Positions 32,822-33,177 of a stretch of 33,177 bases of DNA are shown one piece after another. The stretch lies in contig JAQCKI010000011.1 of assembly GCA_027592645.1 (NCBI GenBank), forward strand, positions 1 through 33,177, read 5' to 3'. This stretch comes from Chloroflexota bacterium. Lineage in GTDB: Bacteria > Chloroflexota > Dehalococcoidia > UBA2979. The notes beneath the pieces were generated by a model that ran no database searches, was not told where the DNA came from, and saw only the letters and a program-made list of their open reading frames with translations. The stretch's first letter is position 1; the number at the start of each line of letters is the position of its first letter. Made by a program: the position numbers and the translations under genes.

Positions 32822-33177
32822 ATGCCCGTCCGCCTCGTCGCGCGAATCGCGGCCCTCGGCTTCCTCGCGCTCGCGCTGTTCCAGGTCGCGCTGGCCCTCG
32901 GCGCGCCGTGGGGCGAGGCCGCCTGGGGCGGACAGCACGAGGGCACGCTGCCCTCGAACCTGCGGCGGAGCAGCGCGCTGGCGGCGGTGGCGTTGGTCGG
33001 TGCGGCGGCGCTGGTCATCTCAGCATCACGCCCCGCCTCGGCCGGACCGCAGGCGCGCACCGCGCGTTACGTGGCGGGCGTGCTCGCCTTCCTGCTGCTG
33101 GTGAACGCGGCGGGCAACTTCTCCTCCGAGAGCACCATCGAGCGCGTCGTGATGACGCCCGTGGCGGTGACGCTGGC
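32822..33177 (+). CDS. Small multi-helix membrane protein, partial at 3' end
   Basis: Read directly from the sequence: the frame opens at the ATG at 32822, with GAGAGAGG a little upstream, and stays open for 118 codons to the window end. Hydrophobic segments lie at about 5-27, 50-68 and 82-97, with a fourth starting at 107. The loop G-A-P-W-G-E-A-A-W-G-G-Q-H-E-G-T-L-P and R-R-S-S-A-L resembles a group of small four-helix integral membrane proteins of unknown function in GC-rich bacteria. No catalytic residues are apparent. Confidence 0.7.
   Translation, partial: MPVRLVARIAALGFLALALFQVALALGAPWGEAAWGGQHEGTLPSNLRRSSALAAVALVGAAALVISASRPASAGPQARTARYVAGVLAFLLLVNAAGNFSSESTIERVVMTPVAVTL

Overview
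The window is 33.2 kb of dense, GC-rich bacterial chromosome. It carries 32 protein-coding genes (the first and last cut by the window edges) and no recognisable rRNA, tRNA, CRISPR array, insertion sequence or prophage. The lineage cannot be fixed from the sequence alone. The best guess is a member of the Chloroflexota (Dehalococcoidia-like), because several features fit that group: a membrane-anchored baseplate-J-like protein beside ruvX, an aroK-aroB fusion, an EF-P with a non-standard tip loop, and an enlarged formyltransferase of PurN type. A high-GC actinobacterium is the main alternative.

Left half. A partial carboxymuconolactone-decarboxylase-like gene (minus strand) diverges from a mobB-like P-loop gene. 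From 11746 down to 1161 runs a tightly packed minus-strand operon: alaS, a baseplate-J-like membrane protein, ruvX, mltG, aroE, an uncharacterised membrane-anchored protein, aroC, an aroK-aroB fusion, and acylphosphatase. Most junctions overlap or are only a few bases apart. The operon joins tRNA charging, cell-wall processing and the shikimate pathway.

Middle. Divergent from alaS is a long plus-strand series: glmU, a HlyC/CorC-type CBS membrane protein, dprA, topA, xerC, aroQ, an M24 aminopeptidase, efp, xseA, xseB, a PurN-like formyltransferase, a small unknown protein, rluB, cmk, plsC and glmS. Together with the left cluster this gives four shikimate enzymes (AroQ, AroE, AroK, AroB) plus AroC, and two of the UDP-GlcNAc enzymes (GlmS, GlmU). 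With MltG, the latter imply a peptidoglycan wall. The DNA-handling set is TopA, XerC, DprA, XseAB and RuvX.

Right end, from 28908. This is the accessory part. A strong hairpin terminator follows glmS. Next comes a minus-strand membrane protein gene of clearly lower G+C. It diverges from a small operon of an ArsR-type regulator and a PspB-like membrane/coiled-coil protein. After that is a compact DUF4258/DUF2283 pair that looks like a toxin-antitoxin module, with a striking inverted repeat over its start region. The window closes with a family III CoA-transferase and the start of a four-helix membrane protein.

The intergenic DNA of this end, and the one at 564-633, carry short perfect dyads of the form 6-N6-6 placed on or against -10 boxes. 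Five genes have a TAnnnT box exactly 6-7 bases before the start codon, which suggests leaderless transcription. No gene-free stretch exceeds about 185 bases; the longest (28908-29091) holds the glmS terminator and nothing else that I can see.
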